From Micractinium sp. NFX-FRZ (lineage: Eukaryota > Chlorophyta > Trebouxiophyceae > Chlorellales > Chlorellaceae): a stretch of 64,000 bases of DNA. The notes under the pieces are model-generated. The model did no database searches, was not told the DNA's origin, and saw only the letters and a program-made list of their open reading frames with translations. The DNA is taken from contig JAPTJF010000034.1 in the NCBI GenBank assembly GCA_029339195.1, forward strand, positions 1 to 64,000, written 5' to 3'. Each line of letters begins with the position of its first letter. Position 1 is the stretch's first letter. Positions 47,201 to 57,562 of this stretch are shown piece after piece. Made by a program: the position numbers and the translations under genes.

Positions 47201-50200
47201 CCCCAGGACCCACCACCACCACTCACATGCCCAGGAGCGCTGAATCTCCGACAGCAGCTGCACCACGTCTGCCACAGCGTTCAGCTTCTTGTTCCAGGAG
47301 GTGATCTCGTCGCGGAAGGTGGCCATGAAGCGGTTGGCCAGCATGCCCTGCACAGCGGGGTGAGCGGAGATGTGAGAGGCAACTGCCAGTGGGAGCAGGC
47401 GCAAGGGGATCAGGCTTGACATGGGCGGGTGCAGCATAACGAAATGGGGAGCTGGAGATGATGCGGAGTACAGCCTGAAGGCCAGTGAGCACTCCCCATC
47501 TCTGCAGTAACCCCCAGCACTAACTCGTGTCCCACACCAAGCAGTCACCCGCAGCACCCACCGCTTGCTGCCAGCCACGCACCTGCACCCGCGCTTGATT
47601 GCATGCCTTCCGCTGCATCCCAGCCCACGCATTCTCTCAACATGATTGCACACACGCACACGCACACGCACACGAACACACACTGCCCGCCCGCCCACCT
47701 GCACCAGCACTTGGTTGTCCTCCAACGCCTCAAAGTCCTGCTCCTCCATCTTCACAGTGGACACCGCAGAGCCGCCGGAGCCGCCGCCGTGGTGAGGCTG
47801 GAACACAAACTGCACCTTGCCCCACGTCTCCTTCAGGCGGACCAGGGCCTGGGGCAGGATGAGGGCAATGGGGAGCAGGGGGAGGAGGCTGAGGTCGCAG
47901 AGCAGGGCAAGCGATGCTGAGCAGGGGCTGGCTCAACACTGGGGGCATCTAACACAGCTAGATGGGCAAGCCGGGAAACCCATCCCACGACCATGCAGCG
48001 CCAGCACAGCGCCCTGTTGGCTGTACTCTACACAATGCTCTCCCCTTGCCTACATCCCCCGTTCGCTTGCTCACCACTTCCATCTTCTCCTCCTTCTGCG
48101 CCCGGTCCACAATCTCCCCCACGTCCTCCGCAAACTTGTGCAGCTGCAGGCGCAGCAAGTCCTCCAGCCGGAAGTTCTCGTCCAGCGTGAAGTGCACCTG
48201 AGGGGGAACAGGGAAGAGCACGGGCATGGGCAGGAGGCAGAAGAGCAGGCATGCATGTGTTAGTGAGTGCGGCAGGCAAGCTGGCGCTTGGCTGAGATGA
48301 GGAGAGGGAAGTGAAACAGGCAGTGGCACCAGTGCAGCTCTAGCCGTTCTCCTTCAGTATGCCAGCCCCCCCTACAGCTGCCGGCCATCCGCCCACCTTG
48401 GTGGCCTCCTGCAGCGCCTGCCAGTGGCGGGGGCGCATGGCGGGGCTGCGCAGGTCGCCGATGAGCGGCACGGAGGCCAGGTAGTTTTTCACCAGCTGGT
48501 CCAGACCCTTGAAGCAGTCTGGAGGGGGGAGGCAGCAGGGGCAGGCATGAGGAAGGCAGTGGGGGAGGGAAGGGGCAGGCCAAGCGGCACCCTGGAACCC
48601 ACACAGTGCCTGGCAGAGCGCAGACCTTGGGCTCCGGCCCGCAAGCGTGACCCCAGTGCCAAGCACAGCACAGCGCAGCTCACCCTTCTCCTTGATCTCC
48701 TTGGGAAGCGCCTTCACCTCCTTCACCAGCGCCTTGGCGCCCTCCTCCAGCTCGGGCACATTCACGGCGGAGAACAGCTGTGGGAAGGGCGACAAAGGGC
48801 ACCAGGGGGCATATGGAAAGGGCGAAGCGTACACCAGTGGCTGCTGTGCAGCTCTACAGCTTCTGAAGGCAGACTGTGCAGAGGCTATGCACCCGCACCC
48901 GTCTTCCCAGGCAGGCAGCCGCTCCTGCCCTGCCTGCCCCTGCACTACCCAAAGCTCCTGCCCCGCCTGCCCCTGCACTACCCAAAGCCGGCGCACCGTC
49001 TGGTTCCACTCCGTCAGCCGCTTCTGTGCAACCGAGGCCTGCTGCCACACCGCCCGCAGGGCTGCCAGCTCGTCGCTGGTGGACTTGACTGCCGTGGCAG
49101 CTGCCGTCAGCAGTTCGCTGCAGGCAAACAGCTTGCCCAGCACCTCCAGCCGGTTGTGCTCGGACCGCATGGCGTCCAGGTCCTTGGAGGTCTGGAATCA
49201 ACGCAGGCAAGGCAGGGCAGAACAGAGGGACATCAGTTGTGCATGTGGGCATGTGGGCTGCCTGGCTGCATTACGATCAGAAAACGAGGGCTCCATAGCA
49301 CCGCTGCTGCCTGCCTCCCACAACATCCTCGTGTTACAACACAGTGCTGCTGGCTCACCCGCTCAATGTCAGCAAAGGCCGCCTCCGCGCCGCTGGCCCA
49401 GGTGAAGAAGCCACGGCTGGCGTAGATGCCGCTGACGTACTGCACCACAGCGGCGTCAAAGCGCTGGATGTCGGCCTTGACACGGGTGCACTCCGCCTCC
49501 TGCGCCACCTGGATGGAGGAGCGCACCTGCAGGGGTGGGCCAGGCGCAGCAGGGGCGGCAGGTGAGTATAGCCTTGCATGACACACACACTGCTGCGCAG
49601 TGGTGCCCTGCGCTGAGGCCCATGCTGAGCACGATGTGCGTATGTACTGCAGTCAGGTCCCCTGCCCCCCTGCCCTCATTCCGCTCCCCCAACACACCCA
49701 AAACCCACCTGCGGTGCCGTCTTCTTCACTCCCTCCCAGCGGATGCGCAGGTCGTCCAGCTGCTTGTCCAGCCGCAGTGCCTCCTTCACGCGGTGCTCCG
49801 AGGCCAGCATGGCGCAGGTCTCCTTGAGCTGGTCAAACTGCAGGTCCACGTGCCGCCGCTTGCTCTTGATCTGGTACAGCGCATCCATGACCTGCAGAGT
49901 GCCCAGGCGTGAGCGCAGGCATACAGGTATGTGTGGGGCAGGGCAGGACAGGGCAGGCAGGGTATTGCAACAGACCAGCACTGCATGCAGCCAGGCCGGC
50001 ACACACATACTGAGGCAGCCGCCTCGGCCCACGTGGCCCGCCTGGGCCTTCTGTCAGCTAGGCAAGCATTGCCAGCAGCGGCCGGCAGCACATCCAACAG
50101 CTACCGGCAGGGACCCTCACCTTGAGCAGCTTCTCTGCAGACTGCGCCAGGCTGTCGGCGTGCGCTCCCAGGTCGAGGCCCAGCTGCTGCCGGGCCACCC

Positions 50201-53200
50201 AGGCCTCCAGATCCTTCACTGCAGAGGCCACCTCGGGCCTCATCTTGGCCAGGAAGGAAACCGCCTCGCGGGCGCCCTGCAGGTCGATGCAGCGGGCGAC
50301 GTCCAGGCGGGAGCTGCCCGGCGCAGAGGCCAAGCACAGCAGGCGGCCGCCATGCAGCGCCGCCAGGGGGGCCTGCAGGGACGAGCAGAGCATGATGGTC
50401 AAGTGCCTGAGGAGATCGAAATCAGTCATGTCATGGTTGGATCAAACACAGCAAAAGCTGGTTCGGCAGAAGCGCCGGGCGCGGCAGTGGCCACCCCTGC
50501 CCCCCATGCCCTAGCTGCCCAGCCAGCCACTGCCAGCGCACCTGTTGGCTGCCTGCATCTGCCACGCCGTCATAAAGGCACTCCCAGGTGAGCGTGGCCA
50601 CATCCAGCAGCCAGGCATCGCCCAGGGGCTTGCCGCCGTTGCCGACGCCACCGTACAGCAGCAGCTTCCCCTCGCCCATCTCCTGCAGCAGCGCAAAGGC
50701 ACGCGCTGCGGGCGCCGCGGCTGCCATCTCCTGCTGCCCGCACCGCACCAGCGGCATGCCCCGCTGCTGCTGTGAGGGCACTATTTCAACGAGGTACAGG
50801 TCGCTGAGGTACACATCCTCGCCCTGCTCGCTGACAGTGCAGCCGCCAAACAGCACGACAAAGCCGTCACCCGCCGCAGCGGCTGCGGCGCCCTTGCGGG
50901 CGCACGGCAGCGCACCCTCTACCTCAGGCTCCACCCAGCGGGGGATGGCCTAGGGGCAGGGAGGAGGGCAGGGGCACAGCATCCTGATCAGAGAAACAAG
51001 TCAAAGAATAGTGAGGTAATGAGTGGGCACAGCACAGCATGGCATGACAAGCTGCCCGCTCTCTGCTTTCCCGCCTGCCTGATCCCTGGTCACCCTTGGC
51101 CCACGACCCCCAACCACACTCACCGGAGTGGAGGTGTCCAGAAGGCAGAGCTCCTGCACAAGCTGGCCCTGGTGCTCGCCGCCAAACACAAGCAGGCTGG
51201 CGGGCCCCTCGCCCAGTGCCACAGCACAGTGGCCACTGCGCTCGCAGGGCACCTGGCTGCCATCGGGGCGCGTGTGCAGCTGCGGGGCCGGCCCGACCGG
51301 CTGCCACACCCAGCTTGTGCCAGCAAAGCTGGTGCCGTGGCTGACCAGCGTGCGCACATCTGCCAGCTCAGCAGGCTCACCCTCCAGGGCCATGCCGCCG
51401 CATACCACCAAGCGTGCGCCGCCGGGCACCGCCGCTGCGGCGTGCCCCTTGCGTGCAGGCGGGCGCTCCGCCTCGCCGGTGGGGAACCACTGCCACTGCT
51501 GCTGCTGCTCTGCTCCTTTGCCGTCTGCCGGCGGGGCGTGGCACACTGCTGCCAGCGACTTGTCGCCGCCAAACACTACAAGGTCGGTGCCAACAGAGGT
51601 GAGGGTGGCGCCCGGACGCCGCGCCGGCGCAGGCCCCACCAGGGTGTGCTGCTCCCAGGGGTCGCAGCACTCGATGGAAAAGGGGCTGCCGCGGATGTGG
51701 GCCACCCCGCTCTCGGCGCCCAAAAGGTGCCCACGCACGTGCAGCTTGTACCGCCCAGGGGCCGGGGTGCTGCAGGGTGGCATGTGCAAGTGAGGTTAGC
51801 GTTTCCGAAGTGCTGGGATGCAGATGGACGCCCAAACCCACAGCCGCCATGGAATCAATTGAATCGTTATGATCTCATATACGACTTGCTCTGCGCACAA
51901 ATCTGCCAGAGCAATACGTCATCTGTGCCGTCCGGCCTGCTCTGCCTGCTGTGCCAACCCACCTTGCCAGCTGTTGTGCGCCTTGCTCTGCTCCGAGCGA
52001 CCCTACCCTATCCATCCCCTCTGCCTCCTGCAATACCTCACCCCTCTTTCACCACTTCTCTCACCGGTAGAAGCACTCATAGATGCCAGTGCCGCGATCC
52101 ACAATGCGGGAGGAGCCCACCACGGCGCCCGCATCGTCCTCCACTGTCACCTCAAATGTGTCGCCACCGCTGGTGCGCTTGTGGCCTGTGGTGTCCTTGG
52201 CCACCAGCAAGAAGGGCATGTCAATGCCACAGAACGTCTGCAGGGGCCAGGGAAGGGGACTCGGGGATAGGCAGGTGGGGTTGCAGGCAAGGAAGGGGAA
52301 CACTGAGGACAACTGGCGCACATTGCAGCACACCGCACACAGCATGCATGAGCACCTGCTGGAGGTGGAAGAGCCTAGCCTACCTGAGGCAGCACACCAG
52401 GACCATAGGCCAGGCAGGCAGAGGGAAGCATGTTGGAGAAGTACTGCAGGGGAGGAACATGGTTGGGAGGGTGTGCATCAGCGGTGCAAGAGGCACAGTT
52501 CCCAGCAGGCGCAGGGTATCTGAGCGGGCATTCAAAGCTGAATCGACACCTCCCAGCTTGCCTGGAACTTGAGAGAGTTGACAGTCCAATTGTCAGTGCC
52601 GATGCTGACGGCGACGTCGCAGGGGAGCGCGCCGTGCTGCTCATGCGGCGGTGTCTTGAAGCGCACCGCCTCGGCTGAAATGAAAGTGCCGTCCACCACT
52701 GACTCGCCGCGCGTTGACGTGAGCTTCACACGGACCTTGCCATCCCTGGACACGCCCCAGGGTGGGAAAGCAGGCGGGACAGATGGGGTTGAAAAACACC
52801 CAAGGTGGATAGTGTAGGCCTTATGTAGGCAGCCACAGGTTCAAGGCACTGCTGCTGCAGGTGGTGGATCTACATCCCTCCAGCAGATATCGTGTCATTC
52901 TGCGACGCCCCTGCCAGCACCATGCCCTCAGGGAGGCTCCACCAGGACCCTCACAGGCCCTCCAGACAACCAACCTGAAGCGCAGGCCAGTGATGGTGAC
53001 CTCAGTGCCGCCTGCCACGGGGCCAACGGCGGGCGAGATGCCAAGGCAGGCATAGCCAGGGCCCACCACGCTGCTGACATCAGCGCGCCAGGTGTCGCTC
53101 AGCCAGCGGCCGGCCCAGCCGCCAAACAGGACGAGCGAGAAGGAACGGGCATCCCACACCCAGGCGGCGTCCTCGCGCCCGCAGGGCTGCACCGCGCCCG

Positions 53201-54816
53201 CTGCCTCTGGCGTGCTCCACTGCTTGATGCCCGCGTCCAGCACCTGCCAGGCACAGAGCCAAGGGAAAGGCGTGTGGCGTCAGCTCATCTGAGGCAGGGT
53301 TGTGGCAAGCCAAATCCACGCAGCTACACAACAACAAGTGCACCGCCTCGCCCCGCCCTGGCTGCTGCGCGCACCTGGACGGAGCTGAGGTACTGCAGGG
53401 TGGAGCTCTTTCCAAAGCCCACAAACATTTTGTGGAAGGGCACGCTGTCCACGCTGACGCACAGGTGGTTGCACACCTGCGGCAGGGAGCAGGCAGGGCG
53501 GGACAGAAGCGCGGTGGTCAGGCGGCCAGGGATGGGGCAACTCTACTTGAGTGCTGCTGCTCGCATGGATGGCTGCCGCTTGCACTGGTAGTGCTGCCCA
53601 AACGTGATGTGTGCACACAGCCCCACCCCCTGTCGCGACCTCTTGTGAAGCAGCCCCCACCACAAACCCCAGCAGCAGTGCTCACCTCGCCGCTCAGCGG
53701 AGGCACGCCGTGGCCTGCCAGCCATCCCAGGCTGTCCAGGTCCAGCACATGTGAGTCAGTGAAGCTTTGGGTGCTGTCGCGCCCGCCCAGCACTATCAGC
53801 TTGTCAGGGCGGGGGCTGTTGGCGGCAGACGCCAGCGCCACGGCGGTGTGGTCAAAGCGCGGTGCGGGGGCGGGGCCGGTCGTGCTCAGCTCCTCCCAGC
53901 ACAGATCGGCGCCTGGGTTGGCTGAGCTGCCCAGGTGCAGCACCCAGAGATCCCCAAAAGCGGCGCCGCCACCGCCGTAGCCTGCAGGAAGAGCGCAGGA
54001 AGCAAAAGGAGCTCACTAAAGGGGCACGTGCAATAGATGGGTGCTGCTGGGCAGAGCCAGGCAACAGCCCAGGAGTGCTGCTGCGAAGAGGCAGGCAACA
54101 ACCCAGCGGTGCTGCTGACACAAGCTGTGTCAACACAGCAGAGGGCTGTCAGCTCACCACCAAATACGAAGACCTTGTCTCCAACCTTGGTCGCTGCAGG
54201 AGGCAGGCAGGCAGGCGGGAGGTAAAGGCTCGGTGGTTGATGACTGCCTCGTGCAAGCGCGTGTCCATTGCACATGACAGCCCCCCTGCAGCTGTGTGCC
54301 ACAGCACCTACCTCTGCACCCCACAGGCAGTTGTATCATGGCTGCTGCGCTTCGCATGCTTAGCACCAACCTACCCACCCACCCACCTGAGTGGTGCGCG
54401 CGGTGCGGCGGGGCGGGGCCGGTGACCACGGCGGGGGTCCACTGGCGGGCGTTGATGTCCAGAATCCAGCAGTCATTGAAGCGTGTCTTCTGATCCAGGC
54501 CACCAAACACCAGCATGCGCTTGGCATCAAGGGCCACTGCGGCGTGGCGCGCACGCGGCGCCGGCACGGGGCCGCTCACAGCAAGTGGCGCCCAAGTGAC
54601 AGCGCCGTCGGCGGGTGCCACGCGGCAGATGTGGGCATCATTCAGCGCTGAGGCAGCCTTGCTGGCACTGATAGCGCCGGCGCCCTGACCGCTGCCGCCA
54701 AACAGCACGTGCACGTCGCCACTGGCCAGCGTGGTGAAGGTGTGGCCGCTGCGGGGCGCAGGGGCAGCGGCACCGCTGGCGCCGTCGGCGCAGGCGGAAG
54801 CCCAGGACACCGCCAT
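20734..54816 (-). CDS. ODA11: Axonemal outer-arm dynein alpha heavy chain (complete, 98 exons)
   Basis: A single - strand gene of 98 exons and 97 introns. I could join every exon in phase to 14025 coding bases (4674 residues, close to the roughly 4500 of the Chlamydomonas alpha chain). The N-terminus has kelch, IPT/TIG and filamin-type units, which among dynein heavy chains mark the green-algal outer-arm alpha chain (ODA11). The stem, six AAA modules, antiparallel stalk and C-terminal domain follow in the standard order; exon coordinates are in the domain entries. Known role: a motor ATPase that slides outer-doublet microtubules in cilia and flagella as one of three heavy chains of the outer arm. 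ATG at 54816 is right because the kelch motif PRSGHTF follows 20 residues later, as in Chlamydomonas. Five introns have GC donors. The assembly gap at 43188-43228 lies inside intron 30, not in an exon. Confidence 0.95.
23397..26591 (-). other. Dynein AAA6 region (exons 84-92, residues about 3778-4327)
   Basis: Exons: 26357-26591, 26022-26180, 25796-25876, 25566-25663, 25222-25317, 24944-25021, 24520-24709, 24176-24340 and 23397-23944. Landmarks are [75 protein letters not shown] and [20 protein letters not shown]. In exon 91 the usual FGPLGW-type run is replaced by a Gly/Ser string. Exon 92 carries an Ala/Gln/Glu/Pro-rich insertion of about 100 residues after NTYLDALI. Intron 89 has a GC donor. 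Confidence 0.9.
26779..27357 (-). other. Dynein exon 83 with a His/Gly-rich insertion (residues 3585-3777)
   Basis: This single 579-base exon begins with the conserved [16 protein letters not shown] and ends with [20 protein letters not shown] and ILLK. Between them are roughly 120 residues that do not match the usual dynein core, including a Ser/Arg-rich part and a histidine-glycine repeat [20 protein letters not shown] (about 26945-27005). The frame stays open and the GC content matches its neighbours. Confidence 0.88.
27591..30267 (-). other. Dynein AAA5 (exons 74-82, residues about 3234-3584)
   Basis: Exons: 30147-30267, 29755-29933, 29311-29447, 29024-29107, 28780-28865, 28459-28560, 28259-28304, 27942-28088 and 27591-27740. 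Landmarks are [55 protein letters not shown] and [18 protein letters not shown]. Intron 77 has a GC donor (AAG|GCAAGC). No functional Walker A is expected in this module. Confidence 0.92.
30476..32859 (-). other. Dynein stalk and microtubule-binding domain (exons 66-73, residues about 2910-3233)
   Basis: Exons: 32799-32859, 32499-32663, 32060-32239, 31773-31887, 31546-31589, 31284-31373, 30949-31066 and 30476-30673. Two Ala/Glu/Lys-rich coiled coils flank a globular tip. The ascending helix holds [17 protein letters not shown] and [12 protein letters not shown]. The tip starts [16 protein letters not shown] and runs through [20 protein letters not shown]. The descending helix is [17 protein letters not shown]. 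The arrangement is standard for a working microtubule-binding stalk. Confidence 0.92.
33072..34941 (-). other. Dynein AAA4 (exons 60-65, residues about 2663-2909)
   Basis: Exons: 34700-34941, 34441-34494, 34191-34238, 33865-33972, 33467-33585 and 33072-33242. The P-loop [17 protein letters not shown] is intact. [13 protein letters not shown] is the Walker B region, and [16 protein letters not shown] plus [19 protein letters not shown] are the usual AAA4 landmarks leading to the stalk. Confidence 0.92.
35190..38241 (-). other. Dynein AAA3 (exons 47-59, residues about 2299-2662)
   Basis: Exons: 38190-38241, 37988-38032, 37782-37835, 37507-37611, 37254-37376, 36964-37049, 36644-36762, 36447-36485, 36211-36310, 35925-35995, 35731-35778, 35513-35599 and 35190-35351. 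Walker [16 protein letters not shown] is intact and split by an intron between T and G. Walker B is [10 protein letters not shown], and [20 protein letters not shown] is the sensor run. Introns 47 and 53 have GC donors (CAG|GCAAGC and TCG|GCAAGT). Confidence 0.92.
38419..40958 (-). other. Dynein AAA2 (exons 38-46, residues about 1982-2298)
   Basis: Exons: 40933-40958, 40622-40743, 40262-40430, 39860-39957, 39478-39605, 39224-39296, 38952-39050, 38661-38810 and 38419-38504. The P-loop is GPSGCGRS, with Arg (codon at 40712-40714) where Walker A normally has Lys. Walker B is [20 protein letters not shown], with [16 protein letters not shown] after it, a standard AAA2 run. AAA2 in dyneins usually binds ATP without hydrolysing it, so the change may be tolerated. 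Confidence 0.9.
42958..43416. repeat. 163-bp tandem repeat in dynein intron 30, broken by a gap
   Basis: Full copies run 43011-43173 and 43240-43402 and appear identical. Another copy starts at 43174 and runs into the gap, and the gap is followed by the last 11 bases of a copy. A degenerate copy lacking about 110 bp lies at 42958-43010. On the - strand each unit ends GATGAATTCAACA|GTGGGT, which is the last 13 bases of exon 30 plus its donor, so the splice site itself has been multiplied. Each full unit also has CACCCCAG just upstream, giving an exon-like 19-base cassette. Confidence 0.9.
43188..43228. other. Assembly gap (41 N)
   Basis: A run of N interrupts the 163-bp tandem repeat. Spacing between the flanking repeat units (66 bp instead of 163) shows that the gap length is a placeholder. 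At least one more unit is probably missing. Confidence 0.98.
46038..46060. repeat. (CA)n microsatellite touching a dynein splice donor
   Basis: About 11 CA units run directly up to the end of exon 22 (46061). On the - strand the donor is therefore the first GT of a (GT)n run. Confidence 0.9.
48921..48986. repeat. 33-bp tandem duplication spanning a dynein splice donor
   Basis: Two copies, 48921-48953 and 48954-48986, differ at one base. The copy nearest exon 14 contains its donor (exon ends at 48982). The second copy carries the same donor sequence 33 bp further into the intron, in frame and without a stop. Confidence 0.85.
50542..54816 (-). other. Dynein N-terminal kelch / IPT / filamin region (exons 1-10, residues 1-868)
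   Basis: Exons: 54387-54816, 54158-54193, 53686-53981, 53375-53476, 52975-53243, 52562-52745, 52384-52443, 52065-52237, 51124-51769 and 50542-50949. Kelch blades are seen as PRSGHTF...[15 protein letters not shown]...[33 protein letters not shown]...LIVLGG, and later LVVFGG, RLVVCGG, LLVFGG and LLLYGG blades, so there are two kelch blocks. Between them lie an IPT/TIG unit ([20 protein letters not shown]) and filamin-type units ([27 protein letters not shown]). In the Chlamydomonas alpha chain this region belongs to the tail and is thought to dock partners at the arm base. Confidence 0.9.
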
Positions 54817-55734
54817 TGGACGGAGCTGCGTTAAAATCAGGCTCCTGTGCGGATTCCCAGGTTCGGCAGGTGCTGAAGGGCGCTGATATGCGCACCGCCG
54901 GCAGGACTGCTGCCGACAGTCGGGTCAAACTCTTTGCGAATGCGCACCCGGCTCCCCAGGAACCCCAATTCGGAGTGCAGAATCGCTGTGTGGGGTGAGG
55001 GAGAGCTGCCTGATCGCATGGGCCCAGCGCCGCCGAGACACCAGCAAAGCAGGCACCGCAGGTGCGCTGCAGGAAGCCTCTGATTGCTTATATAATGTCT
55101 TGGACCGCTCATAGGACATGCTCACTAACCGGGCACCTAGCACCATGGCCCCTCGCGCTCTACCAACAGCATGGTGACGCTTCGCTGCTCCCAGCGCGCC
55201 CCCTCTGTAGCGGAAATTCCGGCTTGAACCGGCAAGTTTAAGGGGTTTCCTTACAATCTAGGTTCACCGCGGCTGCTGCCGCTTGCTGCCAGCCACTACC
55301 GTCGGGCATCCCGCCGCCTTGCATGGCCGCCTTGCGGGGGGGAGGAAGCCGGCAGGATGACAGCCGGCCAATGCAGTGGGCAGGCAGATGAGGGCCACTG
55401 TGACAGTCACTCTGCCATTCCCGGACACAGGAAAGCAGCAGCTGTGAAGTGCCCATTGGTACAACTGCAGGCACAGTTCTCCGCCCAGGGCTGGCGTGTT
55501 GTCCCAGCCGCAATGCTCCAACCGCCTGTTAGCGCTGCCACCTGGCCCCGCCTCCCACCCTCCCCCACCACCATCATCCACAGCACCTTACAGCATACTG
55601 TGTCACAATCACAAAGGCGTACGCTCGACGGCAGTGCAACGAAGAGAGCCGCAGCTGCAGGTGCCCACAGCGGGCATCCTTTCAATGTGCTGCTGCTGTG
55701 CCGCTGCTGGTGCTGATGTACAACGTCCGCACGC
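54817..55734. promoter_or_regulatory. Dynein upstream region and eIF4E 3' end
   Basis: This 918-bp space lies upstream of the dynein start and downstream of the eIF4E stop. On the - strand a TATATAAG element ends near 55089, about 275 bases before the dynein ATG, and could be its TATA box. TTACA at 55588-55592 is the likely eIF4E poly(A) signal. No ORF is convincing. Confidence 0.45.
55588..55592 (-). promoter_or_regulatory. Candidate TGTAA poly(A) signal of eIF4E
   Basis: TTACA on the + strand reads TGTAA on the - strand, 142 bases past the eIF4E stop. This is a normal distance for green algae. Confidence 0.55.
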
Positions 55735-57562
55735 TCAGACGGTGTACCGCTCCTTGGCGCGCCGGTCGTCCCGCTTTGCGTCGCTGTGCGCCATGAACCC
55801 AATCTTGGCCTGCTCCGGGATCTGCAGCATCTCCTTCAGCTGCCGCCCCACGTTTGTCTGCAGCACGGGTTGTCATGAGGCGAAGAAGAAGCAGGGTCAA
55901 AACAAATAATAGGAGTGGGGGAAGGTGGTTGGTGGGGATCTACAGCAGCTCCTTCAGGTGCCGCCCAAGGAGCGCCCGCATCGAGACAGGCCAGGGAGCA
56001 TGCAGCGTTGGTGCGTGGGTATGTCGGAAGGGTGGGCAACACCGCCCACAGCCCCAGGCACAGCGAACAACACAAGCAGCGCCGCCCTGTGCGCCCCAAG
56101 CCAGCTGCACACAACTTGTGCAGCATTTGCAGCGTGCCCCTGAGCCTCCCCCTCTATCACCTTGCACACATAGAACGTCCATTTGCCCGTCCTCACCCAG
56201 GAACAACCTGGCCCTACAGCTCCACGCCTCGTCGGCATTGGGCTTGATCCAACACGCTGGTGTGCCCCCTCCCACACGACCCCACCTATTCCCTCCCGGC
56301 CAAACCCCCGCCCCTTGGAATGCGCATGCGGAGCCAACAGCAAGCAAGCACTGCCACCCACCTGCAGCGCCTCGTTGGCGGCGGTCTTGGTCCATACGCT
56401 GATGCGGTCCTGCTTGGGGCGCACGTTGACCACGATGCCGCAAATCTCCTCGCCGTCGTCAAACTGCTCGCCAATGCTGCCCAGCACGCCGTGCAGCCAC
56501 ATGGTGTCCAGCAGCTGCTTGTTGGACTTGGGCACCATGGCCGTCCACTTGCCGCCGTGCTCGCAGCGGGGGTCCTCCCACTTGGGCTCGATGCCTGGCG
56601 GGGGGGGGAAGCGGGGGGCACGGCAGACAGGGGGATATGACAATGATAAAGGGTTGCAGGAGAGGGGTTCATGGGGTTCTAGGCGGAGGGGAAGCAGGCT
56701 CCAAGCGGCTTGGCAGTACAGTATGCCCACAGCCAGATCTGCCAGCCAGAAAGAATACCCTGCCGCCAGGCAGCGGGCGCTGCGCGCGGTGCACCCCCCG
56801 CACAATCCCACCCCCACCCCTGCACCCCTGCACGCACGCACCTTCGCGGAAGAGGTGCAGGTCTGAGCCGGGGGAGAGGCGGCTCGGTGGGATGATGTTG
56901 TTGTACAGGCTGCGGGGGGAACAGGCAGCAGAGCGGCGGGGCATGAAGGCCATGAGGCGCGGCTGGCCGGCAACGGGAAGGGCCCAAGACAGGCGGAAAA
57001 GCACGCCACAGCATGCCCCATGCTGGCATCATATATGCAAGGATCCCTCCCGTGAGACAACAATGGATTGGCTGTGCAAAAGTCTCTCATGCAAGCCTCC
57101 CTCTGCCGGCTGCGCGCCTGCCTGCCGCCGCCGCTCGCCGCCGCCCCCGTCGTCCCGCCGCCACCAGGTTCCCGGCCCCGCAGCAGCCCGGCGCTTGCTT
57201 CTCATGCCCCACTCACCACCAGAAGTCCTCTACTGTGTCAAATGTGTACACTGCGCGCAGCGTCTGCCCCCAGGTTGCCTGCTTCTGCTTGCCGTTCGGG
57301 TTGTCAAACCACAACGTCCACTTGGACTCCAGCGGGTGCTTCTTGCTGAAGTCGGGCTCCGCGCCTGCGGGACAGGCGGTGCGCAGGACAACCCCAGGCT
57401 GAGTCCAGAGCGGGTTGCGAGCGGCCAAGCAGCCAAGCAGCACGCCTGCGGGTGATCATGCGGGGCGGCCTCCAGCAGGCCAACCTGCACCGCCCCCGCC
57501 AACCTGCCACGCCAGCATCACTCACCCTCCTGCTGCGGTTGCGTCGTAGGCTCCTCAGCCAT
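55735..57562 (-). CDS. eIF4E: Eukaryotic translation initiation factor 4E (cap-binding protein)
   Basis: Five exons: 57526-57562, 57217-57364, 56842-56909, 56362-56594 and 55735-55857, joining in frame to 202 residues. The core is typical: [91 protein letters not shown], and the end [15 protein letters not shown]. The two tryptophans that stack on the m7G cap (in DFW and EPKWEDP) and the glutamate between them are present, as are the basic residues for the cap phosphates. The protein binds the mRNA cap and recruits eIF4G. The short N-terminal extension (about 25 residues) gives a length near plant eIF(iso)4E, but the two classes cannot be told apart safely here. Confidence 0.95.

Larger units (their letters stand above)
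44587..50372 (-). other. Dynein stem and linker (exons 11-27, residues about 869-1655)
   Basis: Exons: 50121-50372, 49709-49891, 49359-49526, 48982-49191, 48684-48777, 48397-48518, 48075-48197, 47699-47848, 47227-47347, 46761-46963, 46390-46527, 46061-46180, 45694-45828, 45414-45494, 45188-45271, 44835-44956 and 44587-44643. Family landmarks are [39 protein letters not shown] (the linker hinge motif), [24 protein letters not shown], and the run [16 protein letters not shown] leading into AAA1. A Gly/Ser/His insert (HHGGGSGGS) in exon 18 is not typical of the family. Confidence 0.88.

Noticed and set aside
52821..55734. A separate kelch-repeat gene upstream of the dynein
   Set aside because: Exons 1-10 join to the stem exons in phase without a stop. 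The same kelch-first order is known for the Chlamydomonas alpha chain, so one gene is the simpler reading.
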